A DNA stretch of 64,000 bases, taken from the NCBI RefSeq assembly GCF_001189295.1, contig NZ_CP012159.1, positions 4,232,525 through 4,296,524 on the forward strand. Reading direction: 5' to 3'. A program made the translations under genes and the position numbers. Positions 18,833 to 27,569 of this stretch are shown in pieces. Below the pieces are notes generated by a model. The model saw only the letters and a list, made by a program, of their open reading frames with translations, did no database searches and was not told the origin of the DNA. This DNA is from Chondromyces crocatus. Its GTDB lineage: Bacteria > Myxococcota_A > Polyangia > Polyangiales > Polyangiaceae. Each line of letters begins with the position of its first letter. Position 1 is the stretch's first letter.

Positions 18833-20707
18833 ATGACATTCACGGATGCAGCCGCCGAGGTCCTGCGCCTCGTCGGGAGACCGCTTCATTACAAAGAGAT
18901 CACGGACATCGCGATCGAGAAAAACCTGCTGAGCCATGTCGGCAAGAGCCCCGAAGTCACGATGGGCGCACGGCTGGCGGCGATGCTCAAGAAGGACTCT
19001 CCGGAGAATCCCCTGGTTCGTGTGAAGCCAGGCGTGTTCGCGCTGCGCGAGTGGGACGAGAGGACCATCCGTGCCGGGCTCGACAAGAAGGGGAAGCGGC
19101 CAGCCAAGGCGGAAGAGGTGGTCAAGCCGGCGCCCGAGGTCGAGAGCGACGCCGAGGCGGAGCTCGGCGTGGAGGCCGAGGCCGACGGCGAATTCGAGGA
19201 GCCTGGAGAGGCCGAGGAGTCCGTCGGGCTCGTGGAAGCGGAGGACGGCCAGCCCGAACTCCCGCCGAGTGAGGACGACAGCGAGCTGCTCGAGGCATCC
19301 ACGGAGGTGGAGGTCTCGATCGACGCTGCTGCCACGGACGAAGAGGACGAGGAGCGTCCTTCCTCGGAACACAGTGCACAGCACCGTGCCGTCGTGATCC
19401 CGCCCGCGTCTCCGTCGCGCTCTACGCTCCAGTTCGTGGAGGAGGAGGAGGACGCAGAGCCGGCTGGGCCTGATGACGTGATGCGCGCGGAGGCGGTGGC
19501 AGGAGCCGCGGAGATTTTCGACGAAGAGGATGACGACGATCAGCCGATCCTTGGAGGGGACGACAGGAGCCTGTCGGCTGCCGATCAAGGAGAGGGGCGT
19601 CGTCGCCGTCGTCGTCGTCGTCGCGGCCGCAGCGGCCCGGAGACGGGCGCGCCTGGCAACGGAGGCTTGCCCACCTACACGGCGACTCCTGTCGAAGGGC
19701 GCAGCAGTGAGGGGCGAGGTGCCGAAGGGCGCAGCAGTGAGGGGCGAGGTGCCGAAGGGCGCAGCAGTGAGGGGCGAGGGTTCGAAGGACGTAGCTTCGA
19801 GGGGCGGGGCTTCGAGGGGCGGAACGGTGGGCGTGAGCCGGCTGTCACCACCGAGCCGGCGTTTCGTCCTCAAATCATCGAGTTCACGGGCGGCGAAGGA
19901 TACGCGCTCGACGATCTGGGAGGTCGTGACCTGGCCGATGCGGTAGCGTCGTTGCTGGCGACCTTCGATCGCAACGCTGGACCCGTCTCGTTGCGGCAGA
20001 TTGCAGAGACCGCGCAGCGGCGTGGCAAGCTCCAGGGTGACCCTCAGCTCGTCCAGTCGCAGGTCGCCGCCGCGATGCGTGCCGACAATGCTCGCCGCAC
20101 AGCGGCCGGCCAGCGAGCGCGTTTCAGGTTCACTGGGGGGCGGGTCGCGCTGACCGACTGGCAGCTGTCTGGTGAGCTCGTCCGTCTCGAGCAGGAGGCG
20201 TTGCAAGCCGTGGAGCGCTATCGGGACGCCGCCCGGCGTCTCTTCGCCCGCAAGCTTGCCGAGCTGCCCGGTCATGCGTTCGTGGAGCTGTGCCTGCTGG
20301 CGCTCGAGCGGGTGGGGATGACGCAGATCCGCGCGGTACGTCGCGCAGGGACATCGGGAGCCGAGGCGCACTTCACGGGCGTGCTTCGCCCTATCGGCGG
20401 CGAAGAGATGCGGGTCGCCCTGGTCATTCGACGTGATGGTCGCGAGATTGGTCGCGAGCGTGTGACCGAGCTCCGAGGAGGCCTGCACCACTACGGCCCT
20501 GCTGTTGCGGGTTGGCTCCTGACGGCGGGTCAGACGCTCTCGGGAGCGCGTGAAGAGGCTGGTGCAGCGGGCGCTGCGCCGATCTCGCTCTACGATGGCG
20601 CCTCTCTCGCGCGTCTGTGCGAGGAGAATGACGTGGCCGTGCTGCGTGCTCGGCTGCCGATCGCGATCCCCGACGTGGATCTGCTCGACGCGCTGCGAGC
20701 ATCCTGA
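18833..20707 (+). CDS. HARE-HTH protein with Arg-rich linker and Mrr-like nuclease-fold domain
   Basis: The ATG at 18833 was chosen because the HARE-HTH fold starts right there (624 residues). Residues 1-75 form a HARE-HTH winged helix (LRLVGRPLHYKEITDIAI, ending GVFALREW). An acidic linker (about 80-250) and a run of arginines (about 255-266) follow, then a 10-residue EGRSSEGRGA repeat. A second HARE-like winged helix lies at about 363-445 (VSLRQIAETAQRRGK, RFRFTGGRVAL). The C-terminal 150 residues resemble the Mrr/restriction-endonuclease fold (FVELCLLALERVGM, HHYGPAVAGWLLT, ISLYDGASLARL), but the usual GxD...QxK active site reads GAEA...VIRR, so it may be inactive. HARE-HTH joined to nuclease domains is known and is thought to recognise modified DNA; the role here is inference. 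Confidence 0.8.
   Translation: MTFTDAAAEVLRLVGRPLHYKEITDIAIEKNLLSHVGKSPEVTMGARLAAMLKKDSPENPLVRVKPGVFALREWDERTIRAGLDKKGKRPAKAEEVVKPAPEVESDAEAELGVEAEADGEFEEPGEAEESVGLVEAEDGQPELPPSEDDSELLEASTEVEVSIDAAATDEEDEERPSSEHSAQHRAVVIPPASPSRSTLQFVEEEEDAEPAGPDDVMRAEAVAGAAEIFDEEDDDDQPILGGDDRSLSAADQGEGRRRRRRRRRGRSGPETGAPGNGGLPTYTATPVEGRSSEGRGAEGRSSEGRGAEGRSSEGRGFEGRSFEGRGFEGRNGGREPAVTTEPAFRPQIIEFTGGEGYALDDLGGRDLADAVASLLATFDRNAGPVSLRQIAETAQRRGKLQGDPQLVQSQVAAAMRADNARRTAAGQRARFRFTGGRVALTDWQLSGELVRLEQEALQAVERYRDAARRLFARKLAELPGHAFVELCLLALERVGMTQIRAVRRAGTSGAEAHFTGVLRPIGGEEMRVALVIRRDGREIGRERVTELRGGLHHYGPAVAGWLLTAGQTLSGAREEAGAAGAAPISLYDGASLARLCEENDVAVLRARLPIAIPDVDLLDALRAS
19694..19813 (+). repeat. 30-bp tandem repeat inside the HARE-HTH gene
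   Basis: Three practically identical 30-base units (19694-19723, 19724-19753, 19754-19783) encode EGRSSEGRGA, followed by a diverged fourth unit and a partial fifth. The unit is in frame, so copy-number changes would alter linker length without a frameshift. Confidence 0.85.
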
Positions 20708-20727
20708 CCCACTCGAACTGCTTGGAT

Positions 20728-20760
20728 CGGGGCGTCGACGTCTCGTACGTCGCAGCCCCG
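20728..20760 (+). terminator. Hairpin after the HARE-HTH gene
   Basis: CGGGGC (20728-20733) pairs with GCCCCG (20755-20760), and the interior GACGT/ACGTC extends the stem. It starts 21 bases after the stop codon and before the next ribosome-binding site. There is no U-run, so termination strength is uncertain. Confidence 0.5.
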
Positions 20761-20790
20761 GTCTTCGCAGATTGACGTCACGGAGGATCC

Positions 20791-21699
20791 TTGTCAGCGT
20801 CCTCCATCATGCGTGAACGCGCGACCCTTTGCGCTGTGCTCACGAGCGCCGCGTTCCTGACCGGCTGTCCCAGCGTCAGTCCACCCCGCTCGCAGTTTCC
20901 CACGGGAGAGGCCGCTCTCGACCGGATGAAGGAGACGTACTCCTGCGTCAATGGGGTGCAAGGGACCGCGAAAATCGACCACTTCTCGAGCAAGGGGCGA
21001 ATTCGCGGTGACGTCTACATCCTCGCCGTCAATCCCGATCGGGTCCGTTTCGACATCGTCAGCCCGTTCGGCGCCAATCTCTATACCCTCACCTCCAATG
21101 GCTCGACGTTCGAGATGCTCGACGTCAAGGAGAAGCAGTTTCTCTACGGTCCGGCCAGCGCGTGCAACCTCGCCCGCATGACGCAGGTGCCCATTCCGGG
21201 GCATGCGCTGACTTCATTGCTCCGTGGTGAGGCCCCTGTCCTCGCTCATTCTCCCGAGAATGCGTCGATCCGCTGGGATGAGGGCGGCTTCTATCACGTC
21301 GACGTGAAGGGCTCCCGGGACGCCACGGAGGAGATTCACCTGGGCGTTCACCCCGACGATTTCGACAAGCCGTGGGAGGCGCAGCGGATTCGGGTGCTCG
21401 ACGTCAGCGTGGAGCAGCGCGGAACGGTGCTCTACCATGCAGAGCTGAGCAATCATGAACCGATCGAGACGTCCAAACCTCGAGAGGATCCCGATGGAAT
21501 CGACGAGCCGATTCCGCCCATCGGTGGCGTCTGTCGAGCCGAAGTCCCTCGATCCATCCGGATGCGTGTCCCGCATACGGAGGATGACGTGATCTTTCAG
21601 TACAAAGAGGCAAAGTGGAACCCCCCTGTGATGCAAGGGAGCTTCCGGCAGCCTGTTCCTGGCGGGGTTCTTCGGCGCTTCGTCGAATGTCGAGATTGA
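20791..21699 (+). CDS. Outer-membrane-type lipoprotein with LolA/LolB-like fold (DUF4292-like)
   Basis: A 302-residue lipoprotein with the lipobox FLTGC (Cys26). The TTG at 20791 is favoured because GGAGGA ends four bases before it; the ATG at 20809 would still keep the lipobox but lacks a spaced ribosome-binding site. The central part shows the strand pattern of LolA/LolB-like proteins (KIDHFSSKGRIRGDVYIL, NPDRVRFDIVSPFGANLYTL, FLYGPASAC), a fold that carries lipoproteins or lipids. The family match is from pattern only. It stands alone between a hairpin and the convergent glycosyltransferase gene. Confidence 0.7.
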   Translation: MSASSIMRERATLCAVLTSAAFLTGCPSVSPPRSQFPTGEAALDRMKETYSCVNGVQGTAKIDHFSSKGRIRGDVYILAVNPDRVRFDIVSPFGANLYTLTSNGSTFEMLDVKEKQFLYGPASACNLARMTQVPIPGHALTSLLRGEAPVLAHSPENASIRWDEGGFYHVDVKGSRDATEEIHLGVHPDDFDKPWEAQRIRVLDVSVEQRGTVLYHAELSNHEPIETSKPREDPDGIDEPIPPIGGVCRAEVPRSIRMRVPHTEDDVIFQYKEAKWNPPVMQGSFRQPVPGGVLRRFVECRD

Positions 21700-21819
21700 T
21701 GGCCGGCGCCCGCTACGGCGGCAGGATGCCCGAGTGATGGCCAGTGTGAGGAGTCATCACGGCCACCGATGTCGGAGGCTGACTGCTTCTCTTCATGGCC
21801 GACGCGGTGCCATGGGCCC

Positions 21820-22959
21820 TCAGGGCTCGGAGCAGACAGTCTGCGGGGCGCTGGCTCCGAGTTTCATGCGCGCCCTGCTGCTCTCGTCCAGCACTTCGAG
21901 GGTGTAGCGCTCGAGAGCTTCCGCTCGATGAGCCGATGTGTGCTCCGCGAAAACTCGTTGTCGGGCGCGCTGGGCAAGCGCGAGGCGTTCCGAATCGAAC
22001 GTTTCCCGGAGACGGCGCACCACGTCGTCCGTCGAGCGCACGAGGAGGATCTCACGGCCTGGCTGAAAGAACGACTCGAGTCCCGGCCACGGATCCGTCA
22101 GGATCGGCGTCCCGCATGCTGCTGCCTCGAATAGCCGGACGCTGGGGGACCAGCCGGTCTCCACCATGTCGCAGCGTGTGACGTTCAGCGTGAATCGCTG
22201 CGCATTGTAGAAGCTGCGGTGCTCAGGCGGTGGCAGATGCTCGATGCGGTGCACGTTTTCGGGCCAGGCGATGGTGGGCGGATATTGCGTTCCTGCGACG
22301 GCGAATCGGCCCCTGCGGAAGCGGCGAGCTGATTCCAGCAATAGTCTGTCGAGAACCGGCTGGCGATCGTCCACGTATGTACCCAGATAGCCCAGATCCC
22401 AGCGGCTGTCCGAGGGTTCGGGATGGTACACCTCCGGATCGACGCTGCAATACAAGGGCCGTGCTCTAGGTGCACCGTATTTGCGCTCGAGCAATGACAA
22501 GGTCGGGCCGCCCGTGAAGGAAAGATAGAGAGCATAACGATTGATGAGCCGAGGGGTCAGGTAGCGATGATCGCCGAGCGCCAGCTTCCGTAGCGTGACC
22601 GGCGTATCGAGATCATAGAAAGCGACTTTTCCTCGAGCTTCGTCGAGCACCCAGCTTCCGATGTCCGCTCCGTCGGCCATCGATGAGCCGATCACCACGA
22701 GGTCTGCCTCTTTTATCGCTCCGACAAACCGATCTCGTAGCTCTTCGGTGCTCTTGTACAGTGCGACTTCCGCGTAGGGGGGTCGTGGAAGATCCCGATG
22801 TCGTTCGTGAGAAGGCAGATCGCGTTCCAGGAAAAGCAGGCTGTGTCCTCGAGCATGCAGCGCCCGAAGGAGCGCTCGATAGGTCGTTGCATGTCCGGTT
22901 CCCCAGGAAGACGTGATTGAGAGACCCAGGAAGACGTAGCGAAGGCTCGGTATACTCAT
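21820..22959 (-). CDS. CgeB-like glycosyltransferase
   Basis: A 379-residue protein starting at ATG 22959 (MSIPSLRYVFLGLSITSSWG); the frame is open 83 codons further upstream but that part is not protein-like. The N-terminal Rossmann half has GLSITSSWGTGHATTYRALLRAL, and the C-terminal half has the glycosyltransferase signature SPSVRLFEAAACGTPILTD followed by LESFF and EILLV, as in the CgeB/Glyco_trans_1_2 family (PF13524-like) involved in spore or surface glycosylation. Donor and acceptor are unknown. Lines I counted in this gene are about 58-62% G+C, lower than the neighbours, which may point to transfer. It is convergent with the lipoprotein gene and divergent from mazG. Confidence 0.8.
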   Translation of the reverse strand: MSIPSLRYVFLGLSITSSWGTGHATTYRALLRALHARGHSLLFLERDLPSHERHRDLPRPPYAEVALYKSTEELRDRFVGAIKEADLVVIGSSMADGADIGSWVLDEARGKVAFYDLDTPVTLRKLALGDHRYLTPRLINRYALYLSFTGGPTLSLLERKYGAPRARPLYCSVDPEVYHPEPSDSRWDLGYLGTYVDDRQPVLDRLLLESARRFRRGRFAVAGTQYPPTIAWPENVHRIEHLPPPEHRSFYNAQRFTLNVTRCDMVETGWSPSVRLFEAAACGTPILTDPWPGLESFFQPGREILLVRSTDDVVRRLRETFDSERLALAQRARQRVFAEHTSAHRAEALERYTLEVLDESSRARMKLGASAPQTVCSEP

Positions 22960-23546
22960 GGTCTCGCAGCGTCGAAGGTTGATATTTCCGGGATGGACAC
23001 GGACACTTGCTCCACCGAAATGGGAAGGCTCGGCGCTCCGGAAGGGAGGGGAGCTGGAGGATTCGAAGCAGACGAATCCATATGTCGCCAGCCTATGGGG
23101 GACGCGATCGCAGTCTCGCTTGCCACGAGCGCTCCGTTGCGCCAGTCCGTCATCCCACCGAGCGAATGTCGATGCCGCACGATTAACACGGCGATCGATG
23201 ACGCGCAATCGATGCGAGGGAGGACCGACCCATGGACCGCACTTCGTCCGGGAGATGGGTACAGGAGCGCCCTACGTGATTCAGGGAGCGTGCCTCGCCA
23301 TGTTTTCGAATTCGACATTCGCGCGGGCCGAAATGATCATAAGTTCACTGCAGACGCCTGAGCGTCGTTAGGTCACCCATTGATGTAGCACCAATGGTAA
23401 CTTCGGAAGAGGATGGGTAATGCACTCGGTGACGGCGCTGTCTCGTGAGCTGCGCACGATCTGGACGGGCAAATGCCAATCTTTCTTCCGTCGCTAGCGG
23501 TCGGGTGTCTCCCCAATCGCGCCGCTTCACAGTATGTCTTCGGGCG
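22960..23546. other. Divergent intergenic region, about 590 bases
   Basis: A relatively AT-rich gap between the glycosyltransferase and mazG. Frames crossing it have no family features. It must hold the promoters of both genes; no RNA gene, repeat or mobile element was recognised. Confidence 0.5.
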
Positions 23547-24431
23547 ATGGATCGCTCCTTCCCGCCTGTCACCCCGCCTCCGCTCGCCTCGCAGTCGGGC
23601 ACGTCGTTTCCCCGGCTCGTCCAGTTGATGCAACGCCTCCTGGCACCGGATGGCTGTCCCTGGGATCGTCAGCAGAATATCGGAACACTGCGGCGTTATG
23701 TCATCGAGGAAGCCTGCGAAGTGGCCGATGCCATCGATGGCGGGGATCGGGGAGAGCTCTGTACGGAGCTCGGAGATCTACTCTTCCAGGTGGTATTTCA
23801 GGCGGAGCTTGCTCGGGTCGAGGGCGTATTTGGTCCCGACGACGTGATCGCTGCCATCTGCGACAAACTCGTGCGTCGGCATCCTCACGTGTTTGCAGGC
23901 AATGCCGTGCAGGACGCCGAGGAGGCGCTGCGTACCTGGGAGAAGATCAAGGCGACAGAGCGCGCCCGAGCGCGGAAGGGGGAAGGGCTTCTGTCCAGCG
24001 TGCCGCGCAGCCTCCCCGCCCTGATGAGGGCGCAGCGGATTGGTGAGAAGGTGGCGCGGGTGGGCTTTGACTGGCCGGACATGCGGGGGTCGCGCTCGAA
24101 GGTCGCGGAGGAGCTGGGGGAGCTGGATGAAGCGCTCGCTCAGGGCGATGTGGATGCCATCGAGGCGGAACTGGGGGATCTGTTCTTTGCGTTGGTGAAC
24201 CTCGCGCGGCACGCAGGTGTCGACGCAGAAGGCGCTCTGGTCCGGACCATCAACAAATTCACACGACGGTTCGAGCACGTCGAGAAGCAGGTCACCGCCA
24301 AGCACGGAGCGTGGCCTCCACTCTCGGGTGAGCCGCTCTCTCTCGCAGAGCTCGATGGTTACTGGGAGGACGCGAAGCTCATCGAGGATGAAAAGAGCGA
24401 TCTTGCCAGGAGGGATGTCGACGGGACTTGA
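23547..24431 (+). CDS. mazG: Nucleoside triphosphate pyrophosphohydrolase MazG
   Basis: MazG hydrolyses nucleoside triphosphates to monophosphate and pyrophosphate, as a house-cleaning enzyme and in stress responses. The ATG at 23547 gives 294 residues; an upstream in-frame start at 23445 would add a stretch without homology-like features. The N-terminal MazG domain shows CPWDRQQ, EEACEVADAI (EExxE, residues 54-58) and ELGDLLFQVV (ExxD, residues 74-77), which bind magnesium. The second domain has IGEKVARVGFDWP and a second EELGELDEAL and ELGDLFFALVN set, so both MazG repeats are present as in the E. coli enzyme. The next gene follows after about 40 bases in the same direction. Confidence 0.95.
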   Translation: MDRSFPPVTPPPLASQSGTSFPRLVQLMQRLLAPDGCPWDRQQNIGTLRRYVIEEACEVADAIDGGDRGELCTELGDLLFQVVFQAELARVEGVFGPDDVIAAICDKLVRRHPHVFAGNAVQDAEEALRTWEKIKATERARARKGEGLLSSVPRSLPALMRAQRIGEKVARVGFDWPDMRGSRSKVAEELGELDEALAQGDVDAIEAELGDLFFALVNLARHAGVDAEGALVRTINKFTRRFEHVEKQVTAKHGAWPPLSGEPLSLAELDGYWEDAKLIEDEKSDLARRDVDGT

Positions 24432-24473
24432 GCAAGCGCCTCGCTTGGTCTTTTCTGCCTCCAGGAGAACCCC

Positions 24474-25262
24474 ATGTCGGAAGATGTTTTGATCGTCTCC
24501 CGCGACGGCGCCGTCGCGACGCTCACCATGAACCGTCCCCGCGCCAAGAACGCCTTGAACAAGGCGCTGCTGGAGGCGCTCGCCGCTGGGCTCCGCTCCG
24601 TCGCCGAAGATCCCGCTGTTCGCGCGATCGTGCTGACCGGCGCAGGCGGAGCGTTCTGCGCGGGTGCGGACCTCAAGGCCGCATTTTCCGAGAACCCGAA
24701 CTTCGTCGATCAGCTCGATGCGACGCTCGATGTCTACCACAGCTTGATCCGGACCATCGCTGCAGCACCCAAGCCCGTCGTGGCCGCCGTCGACGGTCCG
24801 GCGGTGGGGTTCGGCTGCGATCTCGCGCTGGCATGCGATCTACGTATTGCTTCCAATGAGGCCTATTTTCAGGAGAAGTTCGTGAAGATCGGCCTCATGC
24901 CGGACGGGGGTGGGACGTTCTGGTTGCCCCGGCTCGTGGGACTCGCGCGGGCCATGGAGATCATGATGCTCGGTGAAGCCATCCCGGCGGCCCGGGCGCT
25001 GGAGTTCGGTCTCGTCAACCGCGTGGTGGCTCCTTCGGAGCTCTCCGCCTCGGCGCATGTCCTCGCTCAGTCCCTCGCGAGCGGTCCGCCCCTCGCCCTT
25101 GCCGGGATGAAGCGCGCCACGCGCGAGGCCCTCGGGGGAGGACTCGAGTCGGCGCTGGCTGCTGAGAAGCAGGGGCAGCTCGCATGCCTTCGCTCCAATG
25201 ACTGTCTGGAGGGAGTCGCTGCATGGATGCAGAAGCGTGACCCCGAGTTCCAGGGGCGGTGA
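24474..25262 (+). CDS. Enoyl-CoA hydratase/isomerase family protein (PaaG-like)
   Basis: A 262-residue crotonase-fold enzyme with a good ribosome-binding site (AGGAG) before the ATG. The oxyanion-hole segments AFCAGADLKAA and GPAVGFGCDLALACD are present. The two catalytic glutamates of true enoyl-CoA hydratases are not: the first position reads Asp in GCDLALA and the second is lost in YFQEKFVKIG. Instead GLMPDGGGTFWLPRLVG, with Asp144, matches the isomerase pattern seen in PaaG and enoyl-CoA delta-isomerases. So an isomerase acting on a CoA thioester is more likely than a hydratase; the substrate is unknown. It ends three bases before the end of the convergent cysK. Confidence 0.88.
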   Translation: MSEDVLIVSRDGAVATLTMNRPRAKNALNKALLEALAAGLRSVAEDPAVRAIVLTGAGGAFCAGADLKAAFSENPNFVDQLDATLDVYHSLIRTIAAAPKPVVAAVDGPAVGFGCDLALACDLRIASNEAYFQEKFVKIGLMPDGGGTFWLPRLVGLARAMEIMMLGEAIPAARALEFGLVNRVVAPSELSASAHVLAQSLASGPPLALAGMKRATREALGGGLESALAAEKQGQLACLRSNDCLEGVAAWMQKRDPEFQGR

Positions 25263-25265
25263 GCT

Positions 25266-26180
25266 TCAGAGGAGATAGCGCTCCCCTGTGTCGCACAAGA
25301 TGGTCACGACGGCTCCACGGGTAGCCCTGGCGACCTCCACTGCCGCATGGACATTGGCGCCGGCGCTCGGCCCAACGAGGAGGGCTTCTTCCCGAGCGAG
25401 ACGTCGTGCCATCCGTTGTGCCGAGATGTCCTTCACCGTGATGATCTCATCGATGAGCTCGCGGTCGAGGATCGCGGGGACGAACCCAGCTCCCAGCCCC
25501 TGGATGGTGTGGGGCCCAGCTCGTCCTCCCGAGAGCACCGGGCTCTGCGCTGGTTCGACGGCATAGATTCGTACCTTGGGGCCGAGTCGCTCGCGCAGCA
25601 CCCTTCCGACTCCTGTCAGGGTTCCGCCGGTCCCCACGCCGGCGACGAAGGCACCGATGTCCTCCCCCAGTTGCTCGATGAGCTCCGCGCCTGTGCTCGC
25701 GGCGTGGGCCTCCGGATTGGCCGGATTCTCGAACTGCCGGCTCATCCATGCTCCTTTCGTCCGGGCGACGAGCTCGAGTGCACGCGCAACGGCGCCCTGC
25801 ATCCCGTCACCTTCCGGAGTGAGTACGAGCTCTGCCCCATAGGCACGGAGAATGTGCCGGCGCTGGTTGCTCATGTCCCTGGGCATGACCACCACACAAC
25901 GGTAGCCACGCAATGCCGCGATCATCGCCAGGCTGATGCCCGTATTGCCGCTCGTCGCCTCGACGATCGTCGCTCCAGGCGTCAGATGGCCGGCGCGCTC
26001 GGCATCCAGGATCATCCCGAGTGCGGCCCGATCTTTGACGCTCCCGCCAGGGTTCATGGCTTCGAGTTTTCCGAAGAGCGTTCCAGCCTCTGGAGGGCAG
26101 ACTCTGCTGAGGCGGACGAGCGGGGTCCCGCCGATGAGGTCGAGTGCGCTGGAGACGACAGGCCCACTCCGGGAGCTCAT
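25266..26180 (-). CDS. cysK: Cysteine synthase (O-acetylserine sulfhydrylase)
   Basis: PLP enzyme of cysteine biosynthesis that makes cysteine from O-acetylserine and sulfide. The 304-residue protein has GGTPLVRL, the PLP lysine in NPGGSVKDR (Lys49), the substrate loop TSGNTG (about 76-81) and the phosphate-binding GTGGT (183-187), and ends near GPSAGAN and DTGERYL. Length and motifs fit CysK/CysM; CysM cannot be excluded by eye. The start overlaps the stop of the upstream endonuclease/phosphatase-like gene by four bases (ATGA), so the pair is translationally coupled. Confidence 0.93.
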   Translation of the reverse strand: MSSRSGPVVSSALDLIGGTPLVRLSRVCPPEAGTLFGKLEAMNPGGSVKDRAALGMILDAERAGHLTPGATIVEATSGNTGISLAMIAALRGYRCVVVMPRDMSNQRRHILRAYGAELVLTPEGDGMQGAVARALELVARTKGAWMSRQFENPANPEAHAASTGAELIEQLGEDIGAFVAGVGTGGTLTGVGRVLRERLGPKVRIYAVEPAQSPVLSGGRAGPHTIQGLGAGFVPAILDRELIDEIITVKDISAQRMARRLAREEALLVGPSAGANVHAAVEVARATRGAVVTILCDTGERYLL

Positions 26181-27007
26181 ACGGTCAGCTCTGCGTAAAC
26201 GCCGAAATGATCAGATGCTGCCATGCTGGCCGAGACGTCCTGGAAGACGAGGCGTGCAGTGAGCGCCTTGCCACGTCCCGCCCGATCGGGTCCCCGTACG
26301 AGGATATAGTCGATGCGTCGCGGGTGTTCCCGATGACCCGCAGCGAAAGGATTCCGGGCCGGATCGTAGGTGTGGCCAGGGCCGTCTCCAGTGATCTCGA
26401 ACACGTCGGAGAAGAACGTGCTTCGACCACCGAGCGCATGCAACCCCTTGAGGTAACGCACCTCGGTCGAGTCGGGCTGCGCATTCAGATCTCCCACGAG
26501 GATGGGCGGAAAGCCCGGGGGAAGGTCTGACGGATCGGCAATCGTCGGAGCATCGATCGGTCCCTCGCGATGAATGACCTCCGAGATGGCCACGACCTGC
26601 CTCTCCCGGATCGCTCCGTGGTGGAACTTCCAGTTCAGGTGAGTGACGAACATGGGGATGCGCCCTGCCGGAGCGTCGACTTCTGCAAGCAAGAGCGAGC
26701 GAGGTTCATCGTGCTCGTTGGTAGGAAGTGGATAAGTTTCCTGCCGAACGATGGGCCATCGCGATAGAACGGCATTACCGAAATCGTCCCCGTCCGGCAG
26801 CGTCTGGGCTCTACCGAATGCGACAGCGTAGCCGAGGCCTGCGGCGATCTCATGAGCCTGTGAGCCGTCGGGGTGCGAGATGACCTCCTGAAGGCCTACC
26901 AGATCCGGATTGAGCGTCTGGAGTTCGGCTCGGATCAACCGGAGGCGCTCCGTCCACGGGCCTCGACGACTCCAGATATTGAGGGTGACGACGCGAAGCC
27001 GATCCAT
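26177..27007 (-). CDS. Endonuclease/exonuclease/phosphatase family protein
   Basis: A 276-residue metal-dependent hydrolase of the EEP fold. Visible catalytic residues are Asn10 (TLNIWSRRG), Glu41 (LQEV), the THLNW strand, Asp172 and Asn174 (GDLNAQPDS), IDYILV, and the closing Asp265-His266 (SDHFGV). The family includes DNA-repair nucleases, sphingomyelinases and sugar or inositol phosphatases, and the sequence alone does not choose. There is no signal peptide, so it is cytoplasmic. It is the first gene of a two-gene unit with cysK. Confidence 0.88.
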   Translation of the reverse strand: MDRLRVVTLNIWSRRGPWTERLRLIRAELQTLNPDLVGLQEVISHPDGSQAHEIAAGLGYAVAFGRAQTLPDGDDFGNAVLSRWPIVRQETYPLPTNEHDEPRSLLLAEVDAPAGRIPMFVTHLNWKFHHGAIRERQVVAISEVIHREGPIDAPTIADPSDLPPGFPPILVGDLNAQPDSTEVRYLKGLHALGGRSTFFSDVFEITGDGPGHTYDPARNPFAAGHREHPRRIDYILVRGPDRAGRGKALTARLVFQDVSASMAASDHFGVYAELTV

Positions 27008-27082
27008 GGAACTCGGCTACGCCAGCTGCGCGCCCGGATCCAGCCCGTGGTAGGAAGGGGGACCTGATCACGGAGGATCCGG

Positions 27083-27529
27083 ATGATCTCGTTCCAACGA
27101 CCCGTCTCTACCCACCAATCCCTCGTTCACTTCGCTGAAAAACGGCTCTCCCACGCCCTGCGGTGTGGGGCGCTCGCGGCGTCGCTGCTGGCACTCGTTG
27201 CTGGCTGCGAGAACAAGATGGATCCCAAGGAGTGCGACAAGCTGCGCGGAGAGGCGTTCGAGCTGCTGAACAAAGCTCATCACTGCAACACCGACGCAGA
27301 CTGCCGCCAGAGCGAGTGGCCCGGCTGTGCCAAGCCGCTCAGTAACTCGGATCACGACAAGATCAAGCCGCTGGCGGAGAAGTTCCAGGCTGGCAAATGC
27401 GAGGAGCCCAAGATCGAGTGCAAGGAGGCGCCGGACGTATACTGCAAGCAGGGTCTCTGCGTGCATCGTGAGAAGGGGGTCCCCGAGAGCGACGGGCAAA
27501 CGCCCACGGATCAGATCAAGATCCAGTAG
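27083..27529 (+). CDS. Small Cys-rich lipoprotein of unknown function
   Basis: A 148-residue protein with a lipobox ending LALVAGC (Cys42) after a rather long N-terminal region; the start could be internal. The mature part has eight or more cysteines in a pattern that suggests disulfide bonds (HHCNTDADC, WPGCAKP, YCKQGLC) and a charged C-terminus. It is probably surface-exposed or periplasmic. No family is recognised. An ATG at 27083 follows GGAGGA closely spaced, supporting the long start. Confidence 0.75.
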   Translation: MISFQRPVSTHQSLVHFAEKRLSHALRCGALAASLLALVAGCENKMDPKECDKLRGEAFELLNKAHHCNTDADCRQSEWPGCAKPLSNSDHDKIKPLAEKFQAGKCEEPKIECKEAPDVYCKQGLCVHREKGVPESDGQTPTDQIKIQ

Positions 27530-27569
27530 GCGCTTGACGCGCGACGTTGCAAGCGCCACGGACGCGACG

